64,000 nucleotides of DNA from JBBDIJ01 sp040880485. Its GTDB lineage: Bacteria; Bacteroidota; Rhodothermia; Balneolales; Balneolaceae. Below, one piece after another: positions 5,912 through 15,166 of the stretch (the first letter of the stretch is position 1; each line of letters starts with the position of its first letter). Where the stretch lies: positions 1 to 64,000 of the forward strand of contig JBBDIJ010000010.1 in assembly GCA_040880485.1 (NCBI GenBank), given 5' to 3'. The position numbers were made by a program, and so were the translations under genes. The notes beneath the pieces are model-generated. The model was not told the DNA's origin. It saw only the letters and a list, made by a program, of their open reading frames with translations, and made no database searches.

Positions 5912-8900
5912 TCAGTTCGACTCAATCAACTTACGTATAAGCATCTCTCTCTCTCTTTCCACCTCTTCGCGCAAGACCCGGTCCTGCTCCAGATCAAAAT
6001 ATTTACGGCCATCAATCCATGTCTGCTCGGCCACTGTAAAGGTTGACAATGGATCACCACTCCAGATCACAAAGTCGGCATCCTTGCCCGGTTCAAGTGA
6101 ACCGACACGGTCGTCGATTCCAAGCAGTTTGGCCGTATTGATGGTCACCAGTGCCAATGCCTCTACCGGCTCCATTCCGGCACGTACCATTTTAGCTGCC
6201 TCCCAGTTCATCCTCGACGCGATCTGGCTGTTATCTGAATGGAGAGAAGTGAGTACTCCGGCTTCGTTTAGCAGCCTTGCATTGTAGACCGTCGCGTCAT
6301 ATGACTCTATTTTGAATGACGACCAGTCGGACCATATCACCGCACCAATACCCATTTCGGCAAGTTCGGGTGCCAGTTTGTACGCCTCAACCCCGTGATG
6401 AAAAGCGACCACACGTGTACCAAACTCTTCGGCCAGTTGTGCCAGCATTAAAATCTCATCCTGCCTGTAGCTGTGTGCCTGGATCAAAATCTCACCTTCA
6501 AGGATGTCTACGAGAGCATCCATTCTCAGGTCCCTGCGGGGAGGCAGGCCGTCTCCACTCTCCTCCCACTCCCTCCAGCGATATCTGTAGTCCTGCGCTG
6601 CCCTGAAGTGGTCTGCAATGATCTGTTCAGTTCCCATGCGGGTCTCCGGATAGCGGTTGTTACCCACACGTTTCACATTTTCACCCAGAGCAAACTTGAC
6701 GGTACGCGGTGCTCCCTCCAGTTTCAACTCATCGGAAAGCCCGCCCCAACGAAGCTTGATATGTTGATTTTGCCCGCCAACCGGGTTGGCCGACCCATGC
6801 ATCAGATGTGCAGTCGTCAACCCCCCCGCAAGCTGCCGGTACATCCAGATGTTGTGAATATTCAAGACATCCCCCATCCTCACTTCAGGCACAATAGCAT
6901 TGCCCGTCTCATTCACACCATCAATTCCCGAGTGCAGGTGAGCATCAATCAATCCTGGTGTAACGTGCCTTCCCCCCGCATCAATCACTTCGATTCCTTC
7001 CGGCACCGGAAGATCAAATCCGACCTCTTCAACCCTCCCCTGATGTACAAGCAAGTCTGCCCCTTCGAGAACCCCTTCACTTCCCATCGTCCAGATCGTG
7101 GCGTTTCGAACCAGAAGCCTTGACGGCTGGTCGGGCAGAGAAGTACGCCCATACTCCATAGCAGGGCGTATATCCATCAATTCCAATTCTGACTCATCCA
7201 GCTCTTCATCATCTGAATCCTCATCCGATTCACTCTCATCTGTTGAACCGGGATCAGTCAGATTCGTTTTAGAAGCATACCACTCCGTACGTCCTTCAGT
7301 CAGAATTTCAGCCCAGCCGGACATGGTATTCCCCCGGATTGTAGCCGTCAATCGCAAGGGCGAAGAGAGATCCAGAGGCTCCGTATCGAAGACCATTCTG
7401 AATCTGCGGGCCTCATCGAGAAGTTCAGAAGATTGCATCTCCAGTGTCTGACCACTCACACTTAATGTACCTTCAAAATCTCCGGGGCGACCACCAATCT
7501 CAATGGTCGCAGTTAACTGCCCGTCCGCGGTGGTAACTGCCCAACTTCCACGAGGATCCACACCGGGCTCCGAATGGACTGAATATCGCTGTCCGTCAAT
7601 CCAAACGTCCAGAATTCGGGATGAACCCGTCAGAAGATCGCCATCCGATACAATAAAGCTTGCCACTTTTCCCTCTTCCAATGTTCCGTGCGTAGAGGAG
7701 ATGCCAAGTATCGAGGCCGGACGTGTGGTAAGTGCAGCCAGTGCCGTCTCCGGAGCCAGCCCGCGCTCTACTGCGCGCCTGAGATTTGGTAAAAAGTCTG
7801 AAAGCTGGTTCAGCCCGTCTGCCGTAATGGCGAACTCCACTCCGGCAGCTGCAACACGAGCCGGGCTCTCGGGAGCCAAATACCAGTGGCGCAGTGTGGA
7901 GAGATCAATATTCAGGGCCTCTTCGGGCGAACCCGCATCCGGGGCCGAAGGAAAGTTAACGGGAAGGATAAGGGGCAGGTTCAATCCGGTCAGACGATCA
8001 GGCAGCCGATACTCATGCCCGCTCCCACGAATCCAGAAAGGTATTGAGAACTCTTCTGCAATTCGAAGGCTGCGCAATACCTCCTCATCGTTCACGGCTT
8101 CAAACAGAAGAGGTTGATTGCCCTCAATGACTGATTGAAGGGCCTCCAGCGCATCGTTTGTTTCCGGTCGGCGTACTCCCTGCGGGTTGGAACTGTAGAT
8201 TCGCTGTGCGTCACGATACCAGTTGGCATCATAAAGAGTCTGTCGGATCAGAGAGATAGCCCCCGTTTGTGAAGTGGGATAGCCCCCACCAAGCGAACCG
8301 CTGCGGCGAAGTGAAACAGACTGGGCGACACCGTTCCGGATCAGCCGGTTCGATACAGCCCCGTCTGCAAGACTCACAACAGAGGTTTCTCCCCTGAAAA
8401 TGCCAAGATGAGGTACCGAATGCACGGCTGTAAATCCCTGATTTCTCATCGCCTCCACAGAGTCGTCACCACCGTCAAATTGTTGACCGGCCGACAGATG
8501 TGACCTGATTTGCGGATTCCATGCGAGAGCGCCACGATCGTGATCGTCGTTCAGGCCCTGCATTCCTGTCCTGGAGTGCGCATCAATCCATCCAGGATAG
8601 ATTATTTTGCCCTGCAGGTCCCAGACTCTGGCATCCTCAGGAATGGATATATCTGAACCGACCGATTCAATCACTCCATTTCGGATGACAATTGTGGCCT
8701 GCTCCAGACGAAGACCTGGTGATACCACAATAGTAGCCCCGGTAAAGGCATGGGTAGAGATCGGATTCTCATGCAGTCCGGTTACAGGTTCCGTCTGGCC
8801 CGATGACCATTCGGGTAGAACAATGAGTGCGATAATCGATAAAATGAGTGAGAGCCGGGCACCTGGAGAGTATGGCATACATGAAACAGTTAAATCATGA

Positions 8901-8917
8901 GTAGATAAATCAGTCAT
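5912..8917 (-). CDS. Exported two-domain amidohydrolase
   Basis: 1001 aa. A signal peptide is present (core LILSIIALIVL); ATG 8917 is used, and ATG 8878 would give a more standard leader. It has two amidohydrolase halves. The N-terminal half (about 45-450) has the composite beta domain and GWIDAHSRTG, keeping His114 but lacking the second His of HxH. A beta-rich linker (about 455-560) and an acidic Ser/Asp/Glu stretch (about 565-590) follow. The C-terminal half (about 600-990) has an intact site: GLIDAHLHSG (His660, His662), QAHSYRQ, AFHHGVEAY and LHSDNS, and ends VGSLEPGKDADFVIWSGDPL. Such proteins are annotated as imidazolonepropionase-like or dipeptidase-like enzymes; the substrate is unknown. 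Only the C-terminal domain looks catalytic. Confidence 0.88.
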   Translation of the reverse strand: MTDLSTHDLTVSCMPYSPGARLSLILSIIALIVLPEWSSGQTEPVTGLHENPISTHAFTGATIVVSPGLRLEQATIVIRNGVIESVGSDISIPEDARVWDLQGKIIYPGWIDAHSRTGMQGLNDDHDRGALAWNPQIRSHLSAGQQFDGGDDSVEAMRNQGFTAVHSVPHLGIFRGETSVVSLADGAVSNRLIRNGVAQSVSLRRSGSLGGGYPTSQTGAISLIRQTLYDANWYRDAQRIYSSNPQGVRRPETNDALEALQSVIEGNQPLLFEAVNDEEVLRSLRIAEEFSIPFWIRGSGHEYRLPDRLTGLNLPLILPVNFPSAPDAGSPEEALNIDLSTLRHWYLAPESPARVAAAGVEFAITADGLNQLSDFLPNLRRAVERGLAPETALAALTTRPASILGISSTHGTLEEGKVASFIVSDGDLLTGSSRILDVWIDGQRYSVHSEPGVDPRGSWAVTTADGQLTATIEIGGRPGDFEGTLSVSGQTLEMQSSELLDEARRFRMVFDTEPLDLSSPLRLTATIRGNTMSGWAEILTEGRTEWYASKTNLTDPGSTDESESDEDSDDEELDESELELMDIRPAMEYGRTSLPDQPSRLLVRNATIWTMGSEGVLEGADLLVHQGRVEEVGFDLPVPEGIEVIDAGGRHVTPGLIDAHLHSGIDGVNETGNAIVPEVRMGDVLNIHNIWMYRQLAGGLTTAHLMHGSANPVGGQNQHIKLRWGGLSDELKLEGAPRTVKFALGENVKRVGNNRYPETRMGTEQIIADHFRAAQDYRYRWREWEESGDGLPPRRDLRMDALVDILEGEILIQAHSYRQDEILMLAQLAEEFGTRVVAFHHGVEAYKLAPELAEMGIGAVIWSDWSSFKIESYDATVYNARLLNEAGVLTSLHSDNSQIASRMNWEAAKMVRAGMEPVEALALVTINTAKLLGIDDRVGSLEPGKDADFVIWSGDPLSTFTVAEQTWIDGRKYFDLEQDRVLREEVEREREMLIRKLIESN

Positions 8918-9059
8918 GCCAATTTAAAAATGATATCCTTTTAATCAATTCGAAAGCGCATGATTGTTGAATTCTATTCAAATAAATTTCAGACTTCAAG
9001 AAAGAGTTCAGATAGCTATATTGACGAGTTGTTGAAATTCCAATGGAGTAAACCACACT
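8918..9059. promoter_or_regulatory. Divergent intergenic region, amidohydrolase / yicC
   Basis: 142 bp between divergent starts, so it must hold promoters for both directions. On the plus strand a TAAATTTC (one base from TAnnTTTG) lies near 8982-8989, with TTG triplets 14-17 bp upstream, which is short of the usual 19-21 spacing. No hairpin or riboswitch-like structure was seen. Confidence 0.35.
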
Positions 9060-9941
9060 ATGATTACATCCATGACCGGTTTTGGGCGCGGAGAAGCGTC
9101 AGAAAACGGAATTCATATCACCGCAGAAATTAAAACCCTGAACGGTCGCTATTTTGACCTCTCTGCAAGGCTGCCCGGTTCCATTGCAGCCAAGGAGCTG
9201 GAGATCAAAGAGCGAATTCAGGGAGAGATACACAGGGGCAAAGTCAATCTCAACATCTATCTGGACAAGGCGAAAACAGGGGAACCCGACATCGCACTGA
9301 GTACGGAAATGATACGCAGCTACACGACGATGCTGCAGGAAGCAGGCAAGAGTGCAGGAATTTCCAGTGATTTGAATATAAAGGACTTGCTTCATTTTGA
9401 TGATATATTTTTACAAAAAAGCGAGAAGCCCGGGACTGTAGGGCTCATCTGGGAACTCACTTGCCTGGCAACAGAGAAGGCACTGGAGACCGTCGTTCGT
9501 ATGAGAAGAAAAGAGGGCGGCCAGCTGAAGAGTGAGCTGCAGAACCAGATCAACAGGATTCAGTCTCTGCTCGGGACCATCGCCTCTATCTCCAGCCAGA
9601 GAGTCCCCGAGGCGATGGAGAAGCTTGCAACCCGCCTTCGTTCTCTGATCGACGAAGAGAAGATAGACCCCGACCGGATGGAGATGGAGATTGCAATTCT
9701 TGCAGATAAAATGGACATCAAGGAGGAGGTGGTACGCCTCGAATCTCATCTCAAATTTTTTCTTGAAGCCCTTGACAGCAAGGATGCTGTAGGCCGCCGC
9801 CTTAATTTCCTGTGCCAGGAGATCAACCGTGAGTTAAACACGATCGGAGCCAAATCGAATGACTCCGAAATCTCCCATCAGGTTGTCTATGCCAAAGAGA
9901 CCCTCGAACAGATCAGAGAGCAGGTACAGAATATTGAGTGA
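9060..9941 (+). CDS. yicC: YicC/YloC family endoribonuclease
   Basis: 293 aa, the usual length. The N-terminal YicC signature MTSMTGFGRGE and the EIKTLNGRYFDLSARLP stretch are intact, and the C-terminal DUF1732 domain has CDxPE-like acidic motifs and ends QVVYAKETLEQIREQVQNIE. Family members are hexameric endoribonucleases acting on structured RNA and small RNAs; that role comes from the characterised enterobacterial and Bacillus proteins. It heads the yicC-gmk-rpoZ-coaBC run, a conserved order in Bacteroidota and Firmicutes, and overlaps the gmk start. Confidence 0.9.
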   Translation: MITSMTGFGRGEASENGIHITAEIKTLNGRYFDLSARLPGSIAAKELEIKERIQGEIHRGKVNLNIYLDKAKTGEPDIALSTEMIRSYTTMLQEAGKSAGISSDLNIKDLLHFDDIFLQKSEKPGTVGLIWELTCLATEKALETVVRMRRKEGGQLKSELQNQINRIQSLLGTIASISSQRVPEAMEKLATRLRSLIDEEKIDPDRMEMEIAILADKMDIKEEVVRLESHLKFFLEALDSKDAVGRRLNFLCQEINRELNTIGAKSNDSEISHQVVYAKETLEQIREQVQNIE

Positions 9942-10515
9942 AACCAGAGGAAAGATCATCATACTGGTGGCTCCCAGCGGCGGCGGAAAATCGACTATGG
10001 CGCAGCGGCTCCTCAAAGAGTTCGACAAACTCAGATTCTCCACTTCAGCTACAACAAGGGACCCCAGACCTGGAGAAGTTGATGGAAGAGACTATTACTT
10101 TTTGTCGGACAAAGAGTTCACAAAAAAAATTGAAAATAAAGACTTTCTGGAGTGGGAGGAGTTTTTCAACGGAACACGGTATGGAACACTTCGTTCAGAT
10201 GTTGAAAATCAGCTCGATAAAGGGTATTTTGTTTTGTTGGACATAGAGGTATTGGGAGCGACGAGCGTCAAGTCCCTTTATGGTGAAGACGCGCTGGCCA
10301 TCTTTTTGAAACCCCCCTCCTTCGAAATCCTCAGGGAGAGGCTCAGAAATCGCGGTACAGAGTCTGGAGAGCGCCTGAAACAGCGGATAGAACGAGCTAA
10401 AGAAGAGCTCCGATACGCCGACCGTTTCGACCGGGTGGTCGTTAACGACGATCTTGAAACTGCATACAGCAAGCTCAAAAAGCTTGTTCAATCATTTATG
10501 AACACTCATAGTTAA
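9934..10515 (+). CDS. gmk: Guanylate kinase
   Basis: 193 aa from the TTG at 9934. The open frame begins at 9859 inside yicC, but the Gmk N-terminus GKIIILVAPSGGGKST is reached right after this TTG, which overlaps the yicC stop and gives the normal family length. It phosphorylates GMP to GDP with ATP. The P-loop is APSGGGKST (residues about 10-18), the GMP-binding part is STSATTRDPRPGEVDGRDYYF, and the lid region is RLRNRGTESGERLKQR. It is translationally coupled to yicC by overlap and followed 4 bp later by rpoZ. Confidence 0.93.
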   Translation: MSETRGKIIILVAPSGGGKSTMAQRLLKEFDKLRFSTSATTRDPRPGEVDGRDYYFLSDKEFTKKIENKDFLEWEEFFNGTRYGTLRSDVENQLDKGYFVLLDIEVLGATSVKSLYGEDALAIFLKPPSFEILRERLRNRGTESGERLKQRIERAKEELRYADRFDRVVVNDDLETAYSKLKKLVQSFMNTHS

Positions 10516-10519
10516 TCAG

Positions 10520-10813
10520 ATGCCTGTAAAAACACTGGATATAGAAAAAGTGGGACAGTTAGGTAACAACAAGTATGAAATGCTTGTCGTCATGTCCAAG
10601 CGTGCCCGTCAGATCGCTGCTCAGGAGAGACTTGAACTGGATGAGAAGCTCAAGTACTTTGAAGGGTTTGAGGACGAGGACGAATTCACCTTCAATGAGG
10701 AGCAGGAACGAATCTCCAAAGCCTTCGAAAAGCTTCCTCACGCAACCCAGCGTGCAGTTGACGAACTGCTTGACGAGAAAATCCACTACAAATACCCCAA
10801 CCGGGAAGAGTGA
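10520..10813 (+). CDS. rpoZ: RNA polymerase omega subunit
   Basis: 97 aa. It keeps the omega signature: an N-terminal helix, KYEMLVVMSKRARQIA (about 19-34) with the conserved Arg-Ala-Arg, and a C-terminal helix with PHATQRAVDELLDEKI. Omega binds beta-prime and assists assembly of RNA polymerase. Between the signature and the C-terminal helix is an acidic insert (EGFEDEDEFTFNEEQE) longer than in proteobacterial omega but common in Bacteroidota-like forms. Four bases separate it from gmk, and its TGA overlaps the coaBC start. Confidence 0.88.
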   Translation: MPVKTLDIEKVGQLGNNKYEMLVVMSKRARQIAAQERLELDEKLKYFEGFEDEDEFTFNEEQERISKAFEKLPHATQRAVDELLDEKIHYKYPNREE

Positions 10814-12003
10814 TGCGCCTGGATGGCAAAAAAATTCTGCTTGGGGTAACCGGTGGAATTGCTGCCTATAAATCCGTACTCCTGCTCCGGGAACTGCAGA
10901 AAAAAGGAGCCGACATTCGTGTGGCCATGACCCCTTCTGCTACACGATTTGTCGGCACAGAGACATTCACTTCGCTTACACACCATGAAGTTGCTGTCGA
11001 AATTTTCTCCGGTAACCGGGCTGACGAGAGCTGGACACGCCACATTCACCTGGGCGAATGGGCCGACCTCTTTTTGATTGCGCCCTGCACGGCCAACACT
11101 CTGGCCAAACTGGCTCACGGCCACTCCGACAATCTTCTTACATCTATAGCACTGGCCGCCCGCTGCCCGCTGCTTATCTGTCCGACCATGGATGGAGAGA
11201 TGAATAATCATCCTGCAGTCGTACATAACAAAGAGCTTCTCGAGAGATACGGTTTTCATCTGATGGAGCCTGAAGAAGGGTATCTTGCAAGCGGTCTTCA
11301 GGGTCGAGGACGATTGCCGGATCCCGGAACGATTATAGAGAAAGTTGAAGAGCTGCTTCTCCCTCCGAAAGGCTCCCTTTCTGGTAAGAAAGTACTTGTC
11401 ACGGCCGGCCCTACACGTGAGTATCTGGATCCCGTTCGTTTTCTGTCGAATCCGAGCAGTGGTAAAATGGGATGTGCAATGGCCGAAGCGGCCCGCAATA
11501 CCGGTGCCATTGTTACACTTTTAAGAGGGCCCGGTACGGTTCCGGCTCCCCGCGGCGTCACTTCAGAATCATTTGTAAGTACTGCAGATCTATTTGAGCA
11601 GGTAAAAGCACACGCAGATGCCGATGTAGTAATCATGGCAGCAGCCGTTTCTGACTTCCGTCCACGCTCCCGGGCCGTGCAGAAGATCAAGAAGAAGAAT
11701 TCACTTACTGCTATAGAAATGGATCCGAATCCCGATATCCTGAGCTGGCTGGGCTTTCAGAAGCGGGAGGATCAGGTTCTTATCGGTTTTGCAATGGAAA
11801 CGGAGAATTTGCTGGAGAATGCCGGTAAAAAACTTCAGGAGAAACGTGTAAATTATATTGTAGCGAATGAATTGAACAGCAAAGAGACGGGGTTTGACTC
11901 CGATTACAATCGAATTTTTCTGATCGGTGGCGAGAAACCGGTAGAGATGAGCGGAACAAAAAAAGAGATTTCTGAACGCCTTCTGAAGCAGATTTTCGGG
12001 TAA
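10813..12003 (+). CDS. coaBC: Bifunctional pantothenate metabolism protein CoaBC
   Basis: 396 aa from the ATG at 10813, which overlaps the rpoZ stop. The N-terminal half is the flavin-dependent phosphopantothenoylcysteine decarboxylase (CoaC): KKILLGVTGGIAAYKS, an IAPCTANTLAKLAHG loop, and PTMDGEMNNHP in place of the more usual PAMNxxMWxHP. The C-terminal half is phosphopantothenate-cysteine ligase (CoaB): VTAGPTREYLDPVRFLSN-PSSGKMG and IMAAAVSDFRPRS. Together they turn 4'-phosphopantothenate into 4'-phosphopantetheine for coenzyme A. panB for the same pathway lies elsewhere in the window. It ends 42 bp before a convergent gene. Confidence 0.93.
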   Translation: MRLDGKKILLGVTGGIAAYKSVLLLRELQKKGADIRVAMTPSATRFVGTETFTSLTHHEVAVEIFSGNRADESWTRHIHLGEWADLFLIAPCTANTLAKLAHGHSDNLLTSIALAARCPLLICPTMDGEMNNHPAVVHNKELLERYGFHLMEPEEGYLASGLQGRGRLPDPGTIIEKVEELLLPPKGSLSGKKVLVTAGPTREYLDPVRFLSNPSSGKMGCAMAEAARNTGAIVTLLRGPGTVPAPRGVTSESFVSTADLFEQVKAHADADVVIMAAAVSDFRPRSRAVQKIKKKNSLTAIEMDPNPDILSWLGFQKREDQVLIGFAMETENLLENAGKKLQEKRVNYIVANELNSKETGFDSDYNRIFLIGGEKPVEMSGTKKEISERLLKQIFG

Positions 12004-12045
12004 AATGAATATCCGACTGTTCAAACTCCTGCTGCCAAACCACTA

Positions 12046-13191
12046 CTACTCAATGCTCCATCGATAAGTTCGGTGTGTTTTGTGGTGTGTACACCCCAAA
12101 GCCTCCAGGCTGCGTTGCATCAGCCAGTTCTTTTCGCTCACCCAGGCACCCTCCAGACTCTCAAGATTGGGAGCCGCACTGTGAGTCATCTCAATACCTT
12201 TCACAAAAGTGAGCGCCTCCAGCCCCATTTTTCGATATTTCGGAAGGGTTCCGTAGACTACTGTCCTTAAACGGCTTGCACTATGTTTTAGCCGGATAAG
12301 ACTCCAGATATTCCACCACCGAAGCCGGCCATTCGTTCTTGCAGAAATCTCATTCAGATCGGGAATACAGACAATAAAAGAGGCCGGCTCACCATTCACG
12401 AAAGCAAGCAGAACACTTTCCGGAATCATTATTCGCTTGAGCTTCTGAACCATCTCACGGATCGTCTCCTCCGTCAGTTCGGTAAACTCCTGGCCTCTCT
12501 CTACAATATCCTGATCTCTCCAGGCTTCATTATAGATCATTCGAATCGATTCGGCATCTCTGTCCAGATTCTGCATATCTATAGGTCGTAGTTCCACATC
12601 GGCCCGGCTTGCGATACGATCTGTAATACGAACCAGACGGTCCGGGAGCGGTTCACTAAACTGACGGGAATAGCTCCAGTGATCATCATACTTCTCTGCC
12701 CCGCTCGCTTCAAAAAGATCACGATACCAGGGGGGATGGTAGAGCATTCCATAAATCGGCGGATCATCAAAATTCTCTACCAGCAGCCCCCAATAGTTGT
12801 CATTTTCTCCAAAATTGACAGGTCCACGAAACGCTCCATACCCTCTCTTTCCGTGCCATTCAGAAGCGAAATCTATGATCGACTTCATCAGATCGACATC
12901 CTTTCTGAGTTCAGTGAACCCCATTCCCCCCATCTTCGGATTAAACAGATGATCCTTGCGCTGGTTGTTCATGAGAGCGAAACGCCCCACCACCTCTTTT
13001 CCCTGCCAAACCAGAAAACGTTCGCACTCTCCATGCATAAAATAGCTGTTCTGCTCAGGGTCAAAGATCTTCTCGATCTCTGCACGGAAAGGTGGAACCC
13101 AGTTCGGGTAATCTTCATATATTTCAAATGGAAGGTGGTGAAAGTGCTCCACTTCTCTTTTGAATTCGATACGCTTGATCCGGTACGACAT
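12046..13191 (-). CDS. GNAT-like acyltransferase family protein
   Basis: 381 aa. The N-terminus YRIKRIEFKREVEHFHHLPFEIYEDYPNWVPPFRAE and the stretch GYGAFRGPVNFGENDNYWGLL are typical of long GNAT-superfamily proteins (often named YghO-like) whose substrate is not known. The C-terminal half contains the acetyl-CoA-fold-like GTLPKYRKMGLEALTFVKGIE and ends in SLEALGCTHHKTHRTYRW. The fold assignment comes from these family patterns; no substrate can be inferred. It is convergent with coaBC and starts 98 bp from the divergent gene at 13290. Confidence 0.75.
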   Translation of the reverse strand: MSYRIKRIEFKREVEHFHHLPFEIYEDYPNWVPPFRAEIEKIFDPEQNSYFMHGECERFLVWQGKEVVGRFALMNNQRKDHLFNPKMGGMGFTELRKDVDLMKSIIDFASEWHGKRGYGAFRGPVNFGENDNYWGLLVENFDDPPIYGMLYHPPWYRDLFEASGAEKYDDHWSYSRQFSEPLPDRLVRITDRIASRADVELRPIDMQNLDRDAESIRMIYNEAWRDQDIVERGQEFTELTEETIREMVQKLKRIMIPESVLLAFVNGEPASFIVCIPDLNEISARTNGRLRWWNIWSLIRLKHSASRLRTVVYGTLPKYRKMGLEALTFVKGIEMTHSAAPNLESLEGAWVSEKNWLMQRSLEALGCTHHKTHRTYRWSIE

Positions 13192-13289
13192 TCTCTGGGT
13201 CTGTTGTTCTTTTTTTCAGCCATTGCCAATGTACAAGCCGGCAGGCAGAACTCAAACGATATTCATCTTAAAACGACGTCCAGGATGGT

Positions 13290-14324
13290 ATGGCGCCCCG
13301 AACATTTGTGAATAGTGATCCGGTTCGGCTGAAACGCTGGGTCGTCTGGCTTCTTACAGCATCGGTAACCGTCTCGGCCCTTCTACTGCTCACATGGGAA
13401 CCGGACCCGAGCCGTCCTTTGCAGAGTCTGGATCAAGTCGATTCCCTCATCACCCTGAATCTGAACCGATTTAACATCCCCTCCTCCCAATATCGCCGTA
13501 ACCGCATTCCGATCGACTCGGTTCGATATCGAACTGAGTGGAACATCGACCTGCCACCTCAAATTTCCCGTTCCCACTGGCACTATGAACTGGACCGGCT
13601 TCTCCGCCCATACGGATTTGAGACACCTGCCCGGGTTCACTTTCCGGAAAGAGATCAGAAGATTTATCTTGCCTATGGCTCCAACATTGTGGGTACACTT
13701 TCGATACAAACACGCTCCGGACTCATTCGCTTCGGTACTCCCGTCTCTCTTGTTCTGGCCTTCGATACGGCACCATCACCCTCCCGTATCGCCTCGTCTC
13801 TGAGCAGTCTGAACAGACCTGTCGCGGTCGCTGTTCGAACCCGGGAACCGGCACGAGAAGGAGTCGCCATACGTGAAATCAGAGAGAGGCACAATCCGGT
13901 TTTATGGTGGGTCACAGGCACCATACCTGAAGAGAACCATTCAGCGGCAGAATTACCCTCTTTTTCTGAACTTCTTGATCAAATCGTACGGGAAGACAGT
14001 GGTGGCATGGTTCTGCTCACCGCAAACAGTATGGAGCAGATCAGGGATGAATGGAGCAGCAACCATTCAGATCACCTCTACCTGATTGAGGAAGACAATT
14101 GGCACCACCTCCCATTACTGTCGAACAGAAACCGGATGGAACAGACCGTGGATGAACTGATTACAGCACCTGCAGAATCGGGGCCGCGGCTCCTGCTCAT
14201 AGACGGAACTGATGCAAATCTGGAACGGCTACCAGAGCTGCTTCAACTCTTTAACCGCCAGCATATCTACCTTGCACCGCTAACACCTGAACATCCATTC
14301 CACAATCCGAATGAAACTCTTTGA
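13290..14324 (+). CDS. Membrane-anchored protein of unknown function
   Basis: 344 aa. A basic N-terminus and one hydrophobic helix (about residues 17-38, WVVWLLTASVTVSALLLL) anchor it, leaving a periplasmic domain. The region at 150-175 (VSLVLAFDTAPSPSRIAS) and later alternating hydrophobic strands recall Rossmann-like or divergent polysaccharide-deacetylase folds, but I see no metal triad or catalytic motif that would settle it. The 3' end overlaps the start of the lipase gene by 14 bp, so the two are translationally coupled and probably work on the same process in the envelope. I do not recognise a specific family. Confidence 0.6.
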   Translation: MAPRTFVNSDPVRLKRWVVWLLTASVTVSALLLLTWEPDPSRPLQSLDQVDSLITLNLNRFNIPSSQYRRNRIPIDSVRYRTEWNIDLPPQISRSHWHYELDRLLRPYGFETPARVHFPERDQKIYLAYGSNIVGTLSIQTRSGLIRFGTPVSLVLAFDTAPSPSRIASSLSSLNRPVAVAVRTREPAREGVAIREIRERHNPVLWWVTGTIPEENHSAAELPSFSELLDQIVREDSGGMVLLTANSMEQIRDEWSSNHSDHLYLIEEDNWHHLPLLSNRNRMEQTVDELITAPAESGPRLLLIDGTDANLERLPELLQLFNRQHIYLAPLTPEHPFHNPNETL

Positions 14325-15150
14325 CAATTTTGAACTGGAACCCTTTCCGGAACCAGATCTGATTCGTCTGAAGTATCCGGTTCTGCTCTGTCACGGATTT
14401 GGTTCTGTCACATCCTTGCTCAAGCCAACCCCACTCTTCGAAGTGTGTCTATTGATGAGACGTCACGGTGTCGTTGCGTTCGCACCCAATATTGTACCCT
14501 ATGCTACCATCGAGACCAGATCCGAGGAGTGGATAGAGAGAATTCGTACGTTGACGGACCGCTACGGGTTCGAAAAGGTAAATCTGGTCGCACATAGTAT
14601 GGGTGGGCTCGATCTTCGGTATGTGATCTCACATAAGGAGATCCGTGAACGGGTCGCCTCCCTCACCACTGTGGCAACTCCGCACCACGGGACCAGTCTC
14701 GCAGAGTGGATTCTCGACACACCTGAGCTGGTACTTGACAAGCTGGGTGAATTCTTTAACTGGTTTGGCAACCAGGTCTATCGGGGGCACAAAAGCAACT
14801 CTTTGGAAGCGGTTCGGCAATTGACACGAAACAATGTGGAACTAAAATTTAATCCGGAAACACCAGACCCGAAAGGAGTTCCACTCTTCTCCTGGAGCAG
14901 TGCGGTAGGCAAAGGAACCGATTGGCCCATACAAGCCCTGCTGAAATATCAGAATGGAATTATCTACGAAAATGAGGGGATGAATGATGGCTTCGTATCG
15001 GCCAAAAGTGCTGTTTGGGGAGAACATCTGGGGACCACACCTCTCTCTCATCTGGATCAGCTCATGATTAATACCAGTGGAGAGCGGAACCGAATGGTCA
15101 GCGAATTCTGGCTCAGGCTTCTATATACCCTTCAGAAGCAAGGATTCTGA
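14311..15150 (+). CDS. Alpha/beta-hydrolase, triacylglycerol-lipase type
   Basis: 279 aa with no signal peptide. The fold begins with YPVLLCHGFGSVTSLLKPTP (HG oxyanion strand); the nucleophile elbow is AHSMGGLDLRY with Ser in H-S-M-G-G; the acid is probably Asp in NEGMNDGFVS and the catalytic His is in LSHLDQL near the C-terminus. This arrangement matches Pseudomonas/Burkholderia-type lipases and related acyl hydrolases. Absence of an export signal suggests a cytoplasmic or membrane-associated esterase, perhaps delivered by the overlapping upstream anchored protein. It is convergent with surE, 16 bp away. Confidence 0.85.
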   Translation: MKLFDNFELEPFPEPDLIRLKYPVLLCHGFGSVTSLLKPTPLFEVCLLMRRHGVVAFAPNIVPYATIETRSEEWIERIRTLTDRYGFEKVNLVAHSMGGLDLRYVISHKEIRERVASLTTVATPHHGTSLAEWILDTPELVLDKLGEFFNWFGNQVYRGHKSNSLEAVRQLTRNNVELKFNPETPDPKGVPLFSWSSAVGKGTDWPIQALLKYQNGIIYENEGMNDGFVSAKSAVWGEHLGTTPLSHLDQLMINTSGERNRMVSEFWLRLLYTLQKQGF

Positions 15151-15166
15151 GCGGAATGTCCGGCAG

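Noticed and set aside
12679..13311. Plus-strand 210-aa open frame
   Set aside because: Antisense to the GNAT-like gene; no family pattern and poor composition.
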